DNA of 64,000 nt from Eremophila alpestris peregrina. Its lineage: Eukaryota > Chordata > Aves > Passeriformes > Alaudidae. The translations under genes and the position numbers were made by a program. The stretch spans positions 5,050,023 through 5,114,022 of the forward strand of contig WMCF01000034.1 of assembly GCA_009792885.1 (NCBI GenBank), given 5' to 3'. A model generated the notes under the pieces. It searched no databases, was not told the origin of the DNA, and was given only the letters and a program-made list of their open reading frames with translations. Shown piece by piece: positions 53,801 to 64,000 of the stretch (the stretch's first letter is position 1; every line of letters begins with the position of its first letter).

Positions 53801-54591
53801 ACTTTTGATTCATAAATGGGCAAAAAATTAACTGAAACATTGTTAGCACAACCTGAAAATGATAGAGGATCTTTCAAAGAGTGGAGTTATGCCAGCTTGC
53901 ATCTTTGGGTTTGGGTGTTTTCCCTGCAGGAAGCAAACACATGGAAGCTAAGGCCAATCACAGGGAGATTCTCATTAGCTCAGGGAAACTCTCCTTGTCT
54001 CCAGACAATAATCCCCTTTCATTAAAGAAGCAGGTTTACTGAGCAAAGCTGTTTTCAGCCTTCTTTGACTGAGGCATTGTATAGGAAGATAGGGATAAGG
54101 TGAAAAGGGTTCTAGTTGTAATTTAAATTGTTCTGCTATTTCACATTATTTTCTGGCAGGGTGGAGAAAATAATAATTGAATGAGTTAAAAACTGAGGGT
54201 CTCATGCATTAAGGTTTAAGGATACCTGCAATTAAATCATCCAAAAACTTAGACAAACATGAAACAAAAAAAAAATGTGAAGGTCTAACTCATGAACTTT
54301 AAGATTATTTTGTTCTGAAAAATAACATAATGTGAAAAATGTGTCCCCTTCTGACAAATAAATTTCTTTTTTTCCCCCATAGTCGTGATTAACCAAAGGA
54401 ATGAAAATATTGTGATATGGTTGGTGGGAGAGACAAGTCTCTACTTCTGATCTTACTCTAATCTCACTCAAAATGATTTTCCCTGAGTTTTCCCAGATTT
54501 GTTATGAGAAGCTGTTACTTTCTTTATGCCCTTTGCACATTAAAGTCCCTCTGTGTTAGAAAGATGGCATGTCACCATTATAAGACACAAA
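47851..54591. other. Gene-free stretch
   Basis: About 6.7 kb without a recognised exon, RNA gene or transposon. Short frames only (largest 116 codons at 50313-50663 minus, no known family). Slightly GC-richer around 49.85-50.7 kb. Confidence 0.5.
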
Positions 54592-54832
54592 GATTCAAAG
54601 AATAACTCAGACTGGGAAGGATTTTGGAGGCCACCTGATCAGATCTCTACTCAGGCCATCATTGAATTCAGTTGAATTTTTAGTACCTCCAAGGATGGAG
54701 AGTCCACAGCCTCTCTGGGTAACATTTGCCAGTGTTTGATCACCTCACAGGGGAAAAATACCCTCAACATTTGATCAGAATTTTGTGTCCCTGTTGTGAC
54801 TTGTGTCTGCCTCCCCAGCCCTCACACCTCAG
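54592..54832 (-). mobile_element. CR1 LINE 3' fragment (old)
   Basis: A decayed CR1 3' end on the minus strand: attcaaagaataactcagac at the left, then 'acctccaaggatggagagtc', 'cacagcctctctgggtaaca' and 'gccagtgtttgatcacctca'. It fades out near 54832. Confidence 0.85.
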
Positions 54833-56009
54833 TAAACACAAGATAAAACAAAAAACCCTTGGCCACGTTTTGAGTGTAACTGAGACAAGGCAGCCAAAGG
54901 ATGTTAAGGTTGCAGAAGAAATGCTCCCATGAGGAATTTCTAGTCTGGGAAAACCTGCAGTGCCTTGTCTGAGGCTCATCAGAAGGTAATGGTTTCATAT
55001 GCCTTCTCTTACAAGTTTCCCAGGGAGTTGTTTCCTTTTTTTTTTTTTTTTTTTTATTAGTCCAACTGCATTTCTTTCTCTGACCTTCTGAGAAAAAATT
55101 ATTTGAAACATTCCTGACACAATGAAAAATGGAACTACTTTAAGCAGAGGCAGCCACTGTATGATGATCACATTTACATTGGATTTTTTTTTTTGACCCT
55201 AATGTTCACTTTGTCAAAGGTACATTAATTACTCAAAACTTGCATCATATAAGTCAACATGAACATTCAGGTCAAGATAAAGCCTTGAGAACGTTTTCCT
55301 TCTTTTGTTTTGCAATGTACTTTCATTCTGGGGAATTAGTCTACAGCACATGGCTGGGCAAAGAGCTAAGCTGCAGAAATGCACAATGACAGTAGCAGAG
55401 TGCTTTATGATAAGGGAAGCAAAGTATCTTAGGCACTGTACATTATTGTCAAATAGATCTTCAAGAAAACAACAAAAGTGATATTCTAGATGAAGTCTGT
55501 GAGTCAGTGAGGAGTTTAAGCTTTAATTAGAAATAAAGGTGAAACATTAGTGTAAAAAACTTTCTCCAGATGTCATGTTTGATCGTGCCTTCACATTTAA
55601 GATGTAGGTAGGAATGAGCGTGTTTGGTTAAATGAAGACCATGTTTGGTGCAACAGCTTCTTAACACAGAGTCAAGAGATTATTTGGACATGCAACCAAT
55701 CATACCTTCATTGGTATGAAGGACCAGAGCGTGATAATGACTATGTAATCAAGTAATGTGACACAAGCTGACACCACTTTATTCATGTGTTACATCCAAC
55801 TTCACTAAAAAACACAAGTGAGAATTTTCCTGTGTTGGAGCCCAGAGATTAGTTAGTCTCTAATCACAGCCAGAGCCTGTATCACTCCCACAGAACAGCC
55901 TATCATTAGTCTGCACATGCTTTAAAAGAGAAACCTCAGCCCCTGCAAGTGCAGCCCCCCTTGTGCCATGAGGGGGACCCCCATGGCCCATGAAGGCAGC
56001 CTGCAGGAG
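54833..56009. other. Gene-free stretch
   Basis: Apart from the T run at 55036-55055, nothing recognised. Confidence 0.5.
55036..55055. repeat. (T)20 homopolymer
   Basis: Twenty uninterrupted T. Confidence 0.95.
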
Positions 56010-56122
56010 AGCTGCTGAGGGACTGCAACAGGGCAAGAGTTGAAGGAGTCAAGCTGAAAGAAGGTGGGTTCAGATTACACACCAGGAGGAAATTCTTCAC
56101 TGTGAGGGTGGTGAGGCACCTC
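56010..56122 (+). mobile_element. CR1 LINE small fragment
   Basis: Plus-strand CR1 3'-region piece: gtcaagctgaaagaaggtgg, 'cagattacacaccaggagga' and 'aaattcttcactgtgagggt' ending at ggtgaggcacc. Both ends are missing; only about 110 bases remain. Confidence 0.8.
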
Positions 56123-56518
56123 CTTCGTTTACCTTCTCCCTCTAATTTGAAGGTAGGTGGTTACTGGCTGTGCTAACCCATAGAGCACAAGGAAGGTGAG
56201 ACATTCCCTTACTCCTAAGGTTAACCTACAGAGCAGGCTGCATGAGGAGAGAGAAGCACAATTTACATTCTATCAGAAAAGGAGGAAACCCAGAGACAGA
56301 TGATTCAAGCCCAATGTTACTATTCTTTAAGTCCCTGGTCACCAAATCTCTTTATTGACCTTTGCTTAAGGATGCTTTCATTACAGTGCTCTAATACATT
56401 ATAAAAGTGAATTATTTCATATAGCAGGAAAATGAGCTCAGCCTGGTATCATTGTAGTCAAGAACTATTTTGTGAGGCAGAAGAGAGGCCACAGTGGATC
56501 ACTGTTGTGCTACACAGA
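56123..56518. other. Gene-free stretch
   Basis: Nothing recognised in about 400 bases between two CR1 fragments of opposite orientation. Confidence 0.5.
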
Positions 56519-56750
56519 CACAGAATAGTAAAATAGTTAAGACTAGGAAAGACCTCTGAAATCAAAAAGTCCAACCTCTGAAATCAAAAAGTCCAACCAT
56601 TAACCAAGTACTGCCAGTTTCACTGCTAAACCATATCCCTAAGCACCACATGTGCATCAAAAAGTGATCAAAAACTTTGGGGACCATGATTCCACCACAT
56701 CCCTGGGCAGCCTGCTTCCATGCCTGAACATCCTTTCCTGACACAGATAA
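56519..56750 (-). mobile_element. CR1 LINE 3' fragment with 22-base duplication
   Basis: Minus-strand CR1 3' end: cacagaatagtaaaatagtt at the left, 'gaaagacctctgaaatcaaa', then 'tccaccacatccctgggcag' and 'catcctttcctgacacagat'. A 22-base unit in it is tandemly duplicated. Confidence 0.87.
56552..56595. repeat. Perfect 22-base tandem duplication
   Basis: Two identical adjacent copies (56552-56573 and 56574-56595), starting acctctgaaatcaaaaag. Because they are identical inside an otherwise decayed CR1, the duplication looks much younger than the insertion. Confidence 0.95.
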
Positions 56751-57779
56751 ACACCAAGTATTTAAAAGAAAGGAAGAAACCAGTAGGGGTAAAGAAAGGG
56801 GGAGTACAGTGTCATGCAATAAAATGGAGGCTGAGAACTCAAAGCTGGCTAAGCACTACAGCAATTGCAGCCTGAGGTGTAGCAAGCAAAAGCACTGATA
56901 ATTTTACAGAGGAAGCCAGATCAATTCAGGAGAGGGTCACATTTACCTGTGACAGAGGAATTAAACTTTAGGGCCAGGGAGAATTTTTTTCCAATTCTCT
57001 GCTCCCATGCAGTGTCCCCAGCTTAAAAATAAAAGGTAGAAATGCCCCTTTGCAAATGTATCCTCTACTTGTAGTATGTTGCATTGTAAAAGAATGTTCT
57101 GCATGTGGGCTTTAATTATGCTTGTTAAATGCCATTAGAGTGAATGTGACCCTTAAATATCAAGGCTTACAGGAATCCAGCATCTGTGGTTTTTTTTCCT
57201 CCTAACCAGTTCCTACTTAGTTCCTCTTGGAAGTGCTCACTTATGTACTCAGGTACCTGTCAGTAATAATAACCTGGCTTTCAACCTCATAAAAGAAAAC
57301 TTTGCCATTATCAAGGGCTCTTGATAAGCTATAATATAAGAGGGCAAAGCAAATGGCAACAGAGCCAGAACAAGCACTTTTTGTGAGTGACCTGTACTGC
57401 TACTGCCAACATGACAACATTTTGTACCAGCTAGTACATTACTGAAACCAGTCCAAGTTCCCCAGTTCTTCTGAGAGAAATTTAAGTGGGAAAGCAGTAC
57501 TTTAGGCATACTGTGAAGAAGGAAAATGCGACACCCAGAAGCTTGCAGAATGAGAGGAAGGACGGGGTTTTGTGTTGACAGCACATGCTGTCTATATGAA
57601 GGGCATAAAAGTACAGGGTAGTGCAACCTATTCATAGAGAGGAGGAAAAGACTAAAAATGGAGACAGATAATGCACAATCAGCTGAAGTCATGACACTGT
57701 TTTCTGATAGCCCATAAATACTGTAAAGAGTATGCCAGATGTTTCTTGAAGAATCAGCAGCTTTGTGAAACCCATACAC
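56751..57779. other. Gene-free stretch with one 176-codon minus frame
   Basis: The minus strand at 57249-57779 is open for 176 codons, the longest frame outside repeats. It has no motif, signal peptide or family similarity that I recognise and no obvious splice context; it may be chance. No transposon recognised. Confidence 0.4.
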
Positions 57780-59489
57780 ACCATGGATCAGTGCTCACTG
57801 GAGACAGTAGAGGGGGATGCTGAGGGGCTGCAGCTACACCGTGCTGTTGTGTTGATCTGGAGCAGCTGCAGGTCTGATCCAGTGCTTCCTGCATTCAGCA
57901 TAGTTATGTCCAGAGAAGTGCCTGGTGTGGGAGACTGCTGGAAGGGGGTGTTGGTGGGCCCTGGGGTTCTATCTGCCTATGTGCACTGTTACTGCCTCTG
58001 TGTGCTGTCAGTCCCCACAGGCCTCATTTTGTCAGCTGAGGAGTGGTTTTTGGTGGGCCTCTTGTGCAGGCTGCAGTGCAGCAGTAGGGACTAGCTGCAG
58101 GCCCTCACCATGGCAATCCTGCTGTGCAGGAAGGAAGACAAGCCAACAGCATACTCCTCAAATGGCTGTCCCCTCCTCCTGAGTATGGCAGCTTCCTCAA
58201 AAGACTGCTTGCAGGCATCCCTCCCCCGGCACATCAGCAGATAAAGGTGGATTTTGTGCAGTACAGAATTTGTGCGTGCAATAGGCCACATTGGCTGTCT
58301 TTTTGGTATCTCCCAGGGATATACAGGCCACTGAGGGTCTACTCCTGGCCCTACCTGGGGTGGCTGGCTCAGGCTGTCATCCTTTACAGTAGAGTCACCC
58401 ATGGCTTTCTTGACACCCAGTGCTTTGCCCTGACAAGAGAGACATGCAAACTGCTGGAATTTGTCTGTCGGAAGGGGTACATGGATTTGTTCCCCACCCG
58501 CACAGGATAGCAGAACAGATAGAGTCAATGCGTCACATAGTTGGCCCGCTCCCAGCTGTCCAGGAAGATGGGAGAGTAGTTGTCCAGCTCCATGGCCATG
58601 TTCTCCACTCACTGCAGTGGCCTGCAGGGAGCTGGTGATGAGTGGTTCCTTCTCACTGCTGCTGCAGTAGTGGGTGTCACACCAGCAGGGGAAGAGGCAC
58701 CCTAGCCATCAGATGACCTGAAGAGGGGTGATGTAAATGCTCAAGTCCTTCAGGAAGAAAACCCTCACAGCCTCTTAGAATGAGGTGTCCCCTTCCAACT
58801 CACTTCTGGTGCTGTGAGTGCATTTCCTGGGTGTCCCGGATGCTTGAACCTGGCAGAGAGGGGGAAAACCCTCCAGCAACTCTGGGGCTGGGCATGGAGA
58901 GTGGCTACGAACAACTCTCCTCATGCAATGTCAGTACCAATGGCCTCATTCAGCACTCCAAACCTTGTCAAATGCTCAGCTGGAGTCTGGGCATGAGCTG
59001 GGTGAGTGGAACTTGGCACTGAATGTAAACAGCAAGGATGACTAATATCAAGTTTGAACTTCCCCTGATGCAGCTTTGCACCATTCCTTTGTGGCCGGTC
59101 TCTGGGTCCCAGCAAGAAGACATCAGTACCTACTCCATGCAGCCAGGCAGAGTGTAGAGGAGCACTTGAAGGTGCTGCCTTTGCTCAGTGTCCAGACCTG
59201 CTGCCCTCCCCCATGCCAGAGCTGCTAGAGCTCTGGAGCCTGCATACCTTGCATTTGTCCATGCACAGAGATGGGAGCAGCAAGATCAGGAGCCTGTTTT
59301 AAACTCAGGCTTGTTGGGTCCTGTGGCGGCGCCCCAGCAGAAAGGCCTGGCCATAGGCAGACTTGCAATGCAGAGGGGAAGTTCTGGAGACCTCCTCTCT
59401 GCCAACAGGGCATCTCAACATAGCTCTGGCAAGGGCCATCAAAGGAGCAGAAAGCACCCATCATTGTTGGAGGGAAAGCCCATGAGGTG
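57780..59489. other. Unassigned GC-richer block with overlapping frames
   Basis: About 1.7 kb with clearly more G and C than its surroundings. Frames of 100-170 codons are open on both strands (57765-58094 plus, 58124-58510 plus, 58091-58612 minus). The minus frame includes QSFEEAAILRRRGQPFEEYA, which reads like protein, but I do not recognise a family. Options are a processed pseudogene or retroelement internal region with frameshifts, a decayed GC-rich gene end, or chance. There is no poly-A tail or target duplication that I can see. Confidence 0.3.
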
Positions 59490-60065
59490 ACAGAGTGGTT
59501 CAAGTTGGAAGGGACCCTCAGAGTTCACTTTGTCAAATGTGCATGCTCAAGGAACCTGTTCATGCTCATGTACAGAATATTATGTTCATGCTCATGTCCA
59601 GGACCACCTCCAGACAGCTTTGACTATCCCTAAGAATGCAGAGTACAGCAGCTTTCTGGGAAACCTGTGCCAGTGCTTGGTCACCATCACAGTAAACAAG
59701 TACTTCCTGATGTTGAGGAGGAACTTCCCTCATCTTTCATTTTGTGCCCAGCTCCTCTAGTCCTGTCACTGGGTGCCACTGGAAACAGCCTTTTTCCCTT
59801 GCCTTCACACCCTCCCTTCAGACATATGCACACCTTGAGAACATCCATCCATAGCCCTCTCTTCTATGGGCAGAAGAGTCTGAGCTCTCTCTACCTTTCC
59901 TCTTGCGGGAGACACTCTAGTTCTTTTGTTACCTAAATGGAGCCTTTGGCTGCACTCTCTCCATTAACCCTGCCTCTCTCCAGTAGTGGAGGAAAAACTA
60001 GGTATTGTGCTTCAACTGTGGCCTTAACCAGTGCTGAGCAGAGGAGAAGGATCATCTGCACATTG
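59490..60065 (-). mobile_element. CR1 LINE 3' fragment
   Basis: Minus-strand CR1: cagagtggttcaagttggaa at the left end, then 'tgccagtgcttggtcaccat', 'aacaagtacttcctgatgtt', the leftover C-terminal region 'gagaacatccatccatagcc' and 'gccttaaccagtgctgagca' at the right. Heavily mutated. A 15-base word (tgttcatgctcatgt) is repeated at 59557-59571 and 59583-59597. Confidence 0.85.
59557..59597. repeat. 15-base direct repeat within CR1
   Basis: tgttcatgctcatgt at 59557-59571 and again at 59583-59597, 26 bases apart. Confidence 0.85.
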
Positions 60066-61311
60066 TGAAAAAACTTGATTAAAAACCTACATGAACCAAA
60101 GAGTCTCATAATTTGCAATAACACTCTGATCTTGTATCCTGGTTCCAGATGGCACAGTTAACCTCTTCTCAGAAGATGGGGTTGAGACTGTCTGTGTGGG
60201 CTTAAAACCACAACATCTTCATCAAAATTGAGCTGTCACAAGCTTTGAGAACAGTAAGCCTTGAGTGGAGCAGTAGGATCAGTACTGTCAAATGAATGGA
60301 ATCAAAGTTTTTAACAAAATGTGTGTGGTCAAATTCTTATTAGTCTAAATGATAAAAATGAGCATAAATTCTGAAATGGCATCTGATATGCATATTGTGC
60401 CTGTAGGAGAAGGATAGAGGGAGAGAAAAAGAGGAACACAACAAATTTCCAGTTATGTTTTCTAGATTGCACCCAGCTGACTGCCCCTGTGTAATCATAA
60501 TTAAGCACGAAGATCTTCATGGAGCAAATAGTGGGCATTTAAATAATTTTGCCATTCCAGCCTCTAACTGCAGTGAAAACATCCTTCACTGTCATCCCCT
60601 AGTTCTCTCTTGCAACAACCCAGGGCACAAATGTACCATTGCTTGGAAAAAATTTTGCTCCCCTGCCCTCCCAATCCTTTGCCAGCAAGCTTGGAAAGCT
60701 GTACGTGGAACTGCCAGTGTCAGTTTACTTTAAGCACAGTTGGCAGGAGACAATTTCTGTAATTCCCTCAGGGGAAAGAAAATGAGATTTCAGAGATCAT
60801 ATGCCCAGTGACCATACTCTACTAGGATAGAGTTTCTCAGCAACAGTCTCCTACTACAGCTATTAAAATAAGAGTCTAATCTGATGACAAAACTCTCTGA
60901 ACAATACACAAACTTGAAAAATGCAATAAGAATTCTTCCAGTTTCTTAAGATTGGAGGACATCTTTTTCCTGTTCCTATGTTAAGTAAATAACAACTTTT
61001 AAAAATTGCACTAGTCACAGCAGGTTTTTCTGACATTCTTCTAGGACATGCAGAATTTTAAGATGAAACCCTCTCTGTTAAGAAACCTGAATAAACAGGA
61101 GTGATGCTTCAGTGTTTTTGAAAAAATAGAAATCACCAGGTCACCTTTGGAAACAGAGTTAGGCAAATGCACAGGATGAAAGTGTTGAAATAGGAGCCAA
61201 AATTCTAGCCAACAATCTAGAATTGTGTGCCTAGATTATGCACACAATCTAGGAGAGAGAAAAGCGCTATGCTTAAATATTACCAACCATGGTGACAGTC
61301 AGAATTTTTTT
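60066..61311. other. Gene-free stretch with one hairpin
   Basis: No exon, RNA gene or transposon recognised. A near-perfect inverted repeat lies at 61217-61252. Confidence 0.5.
61217..61252. repeat. Inverted repeat (13-14 base arms)
   Basis: Arms ctagaattgtgtgc (61217-61230) and gcacacaatctag (61240-61252) are reverse complements apart from one extra a, with a 9-base loop. Confidence 0.85.
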
Positions 61312-61540
61312 AAGGAAGGGGATAACGGATGGCAGGCACAAACTGGAAGAAGTTTCTATCTGAATAGAGGAAAATCTTTGTCACTTTGAGGGTGATTAAG
61401 CTTTGGAACAGGCTGCCTATAGAGAATATGAAGTCTCTGTCTCTGAATATAGCCAAAGCAGCCAAAGCCTTAACAGGGGGGTTGAGCTAGATGATCTCCA
61501 GAGGTCCCTTCCAAATCCAACCATTCTGTGGTTCTGTGGT
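61312..61540 (+). mobile_element. CR1 LINE 3' end fragment
   Basis: Plus-strand CR1 3' end: 'aagctttggaacaggctgcc', 'gggggttgagctagatgatc', 'ccagaggtcccttccaaatc' and the terminal 'ccattctgtggttctgtggt'. This is the classic bird CR1 3' tail order. The 5' end is lost near 61312. Confidence 0.92.
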
Positions 61541-61627
61541 AGTAATGAGTTTGTATGGTAGTGGTATCATGTAGGATGCCCATTCTTGCAGCCTGGGTTA
61601 AATTCCCTGTTGGTGCATCAAAAAGGT

Positions 61628-62654
61628 TGTAGTGGGTTGACCCTGTCTGGATTCCAAGCACCTACCAAAACTGGTCTGTAACTACCTGCTGCAGCTGGAC
61701 AGGGTAGAGAAACCGTAATGAAGTGTCCATGAGGGCAGGGAGAGATCACTCATCAAATACTGTCAAGGGCAAAACGGATTTGAACTGGGGATATTAATTG
61801 AAATTATTACTAGAAAAATCAGAGCAGGAAAATCAAAATGAATCATACAAACCCTTTCCCCCCACTACTCCCTCCTTCCCAAGCTCTACCTGAGTGGTGC
61901 AGGGAGACGGGGAGTGTAACTGTACAGTTATTTCATCACATGCTTCTGCCTCTGCTCAGGAAGAAGAGTCTTTCCCCAACTCCAGCATGGGTTCTCTCCT
62001 ACAAGAGAATTCTCCATGAACTTCTCCAATGTGAGTCCATCCCATCAAAACACTTCTCTATGAACTGCTCCAGTGTAGGTCACTGTTCTGCAGGATGCAG
62101 TTCTTCAGGCACAGCCTGCTCCTGGGAGTACCCCACAGGGTCACAAGTCCTGCCAGGAGATCTGTTCCAGCCTGGGCTCCTCTGTCCAGAAGTCTGCAGG
62201 TCTCTGCCAGGAGCCTGTTCCAGCCTGTGGCTCCTCCACGGGTTGTGGATGGATCTCTGCATTCCCATGGACGTCCCTGGGCTGCAGGGGCACAGCTGCT
62301 TCACCATGGGCTGCATCAGGGGCTGCAGGGGAATCTCAGCTCCAGTGCCTGGAGCAGCTTCTGCCTCTCCTTCTGCTCTGACCTGGTTGTCTGCAGGGCT
62401 CTTGTTCCTCTCACACATTCTCACTTCACTTTTGTCCATCCACAATTACAACCATGCAATCACTTTTCTTTTCCTTAAATATATTATCTCCCAAGCATTA
62501 CAACCCAGCTTGATTGGCTCAGCTTTGTCCAGCAGGATGTCTGTCCTAGAGCCAGCTGGCCATGCCAGACATGGAGAAAGCTTCTGGCAGCTTCTCACAG
62601 AACCCAGCCCTGTAACCCCCCACTACCAGCATCTGGCCACACAAACCCAACACA
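61628..62654 (-). mobile_element. Solo LTR, avian ERVL-like, decayed
   Basis: A 1,027-base block starting tgtagtgggttgaccctgtc and ending cacacaaacccaacaca. Read on the minus strand it begins TGTGTTGGGTTTG and ends ...CACTACA, the ends of a common bird LTR group that I associate with ERVL (chicken GGERVL-type LTRs). Diagnostic inner words: 'ctgattgg'-like 'cttgattggctcagctttgt', 'ttccttaaatatattatc' and several degenerate copies of a 'tccatgaacttctccaatgt' unit. No internal region or second LTR adjoins it and no clear target duplication is seen, so it is an old solo LTR. The poly-A signal expected near 61800 is degenerate. Confidence 0.82.
62475..62483 (-). promoter_or_regulatory. TATA-like box of the minus-strand LTR
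   Basis: The minus strand reads tatatttaa, about 175 bases inside the LTR start, where related LTRs have their 'atatttaag' TATA-like element. Confidence 0.4.
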
Positions 62655-62733
62655 TTTTGATACTGACAGACAATAATGCCAATTGTGTGCAACATATGCC
62701 AGTGTCTCTTGATCAGACTTTAAAGGTTTATAA

Positions 62734-62755
62734 AGAGAGAAAGAGAGAGAGAGAC
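62734..62755. repeat. (GA)n simple repeat
   Basis: agagagaaagagagagagag followed by ac. Confidence 0.85.
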
Positions 62756-63091
62756 AGGGAGAACAATGATGGGGAGGAAATATTTTAATTTTGCCAGCTA
62801 CATTTTAGTTTGGTTGCAACAAATTTTAATTTTACTGTCTATAAATAAATTGCATTATAAGGATGCAGGAAGAACAAGTTATTATCCTCTAAAAGTTGGT
62901 CTTTGGACATTACGATTCCTGCACTTATATCTTACTGGCTTTATAGTGTTCCAAAGCTATTAGCTCCTAATATCCTTTTAGGATAATAGACTACAGTAAA
63001 GGAATACCAGCAGCAATTACACTATATTCTAGAACTCATACTTTTTTTTAAACATGGCATTAATCTCTGAGAAAGTACTTTATAGGTTTAT

Positions 63092-63117
63092 AGTGGACTG
63101 TCAACTGACAGTCCACT
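63092..63117. repeat. Perfect 12-base-arm palindrome
   Basis: agtggactgtca (63092-63103), two bases (ac), then its exact reverse complement tgacagtccact (63106-63117). Confidence 0.95.
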
Positions 63118-64000
63118 CCAAATCCACAATACTTCTGTTGAAATGGTCTTTTGGCTTAAATGCATTTCCTAAAATTATTATGAGACTGTTTATAAATTGA
63201 CATGTTATTTTAAAAAGAGCATCATGATATCTTTCAGGCAAAACTGCAGAAGGCTTTTTTCTCTGATTATTGATAATATTTGTCAAATTAGTCAATCAGT
63301 CTAAGATACAGGTAAAATAAGTTCAGTCTCTCCTGGAACTTCCTCTTGTTCCAAGCTCTGCATGTTGGCAGGGTGTAAGTATTGTCTCTGGGGTTGTGCC
63401 CCAGGGAAGACACACTCTCAAGTACTGAGCAGTACACAGAACCAAGAACACAGCTCCCTTGAGACAAGTGATGTGGTCAAGTGCTGGCAAAGGTCATTAG
63501 GCACACCACCTGAGATCTTCTCTTTAATTTCAGACCTTTCCTCAGTCAAACATTACCTGGATTTACTGTAGCACTTGGCAGCATAGTTTGGGTCAGGTTT
63601 ATCTGACCCAGGTTTGTCCTGGGCAAAACATGGTCCAGCCTGCAAAAAATTATGTTTAGGAGGAAAAATAAATCCCTTTTTTGTTCATTGCAAAGAAATC
63701 CAGTATGTTCAGTTATCCAAGAGAGAACTGTGTATTCAGAAACAAGATGTTTTTCATGAAAAAAAAAAATATGATCAGTATAGAGGCCATTTATCTAAGA
63801 GAGTTCTATACATAGATCAAAATGATTGCAAGATCTTCCTGCCTTTTTGCACCATTTGAGCATGACCCTGCAGCATGTTTCTCTTGTACTTGTCCTTCCA
63901 AGCTGCTATTTACTTCCTCTGAATCTCAGTCCTCATTGTTTCCCACACCAATCCTGGAGTTTCAAACTGATGTTCAATTTCCTAAACACCCTTTTCTTTG

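Larger units (their letters stand above)
62655..64000. other. Gene-free end of window
   Basis: No exon, RNA gene or transposon recognised; holds a GA repeat and a palindrome (63092-63117). Confidence 0.5.

Noticed and set aside
61838..62788. Plus-strand open frame of 316 codons, the longest in the window
   Set aside because: It runs antisense through the decayed LTR at 61628-62654 and beyond its end; its amino acids follow the LTR repeat units and match no family. A frame by chance in GC-rich LTR sequence.

Overview
The window looks like non-coding nuclear DNA from a bird, most likely a songbird. The evidence is the repeat content: many 5'-truncated CR1 LINE fragments, whose 3' ends carry the bird-typical 'aatcatagaat' / 'tctatgattct' tail and which encode remnants of the CR1 reverse transcriptase, plus two retroviral-type LTRs, one resembling the avian ERVL LTR group. 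There are no bacterial-style genes, operons or CRISPR arrays. I could not recognise any host protein-coding exon. Almost every open frame is a short chance frame or lies in or antisense to a repeat. The window could be intergenic or the inside of a very large intron; the sequence does not decide this.

Layout. Positions 1-600 hold the reverse-transcriptase part of a CR1 (minus strand). 600-3310 is single-copy DNA with small CA and GGAA repeats. 3312-4585 is a second, different CR1 (minus). About 4.6-30.5 kb is AT-rich single-copy DNA with only simple repeats, a 78-base poly-A run broken by a single N (18256-18333), and one possible very old CR1 relic near 28.3 kb. 30.5-34.5 kb is a nested transposon cluster: a CR1 on the minus strand with recognisable reverse transcriptase, next to a CR1 on the plus strand that was split by a 1,555-base solo LTR flanked by a 5-base target duplication (agtgg). 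34.5-45.3 kb is again mostly single-copy.

45.3-47.9 kb holds a CR1 fragment whose 5' end carries a perfect 25-base inverted duplication, inserted in one member of a pair of diverged local sequence copies. 47.9-54.6 kb is single-copy. 54.6-62.7 kb is a repeat-dense, more GC-rich end of the window, with five CR1 fragments in both orientations, an unassigned GC-richer block (57.8-59.45 kb) and a second, decayed solo LTR (minus strand, 61628-62654). The last 1.3 kb is single-copy DNA with one 12-base-arm palindrome.

No set of genes works together here. What can be read is a history of retroelement insertion, with small local duplications and fold-back events at and within the insertions. I found no convincing new biological system. 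The best leads are the nested cluster with its long LTR, the CR1 with the fold-back 5' end, and the adjoining local duplication.
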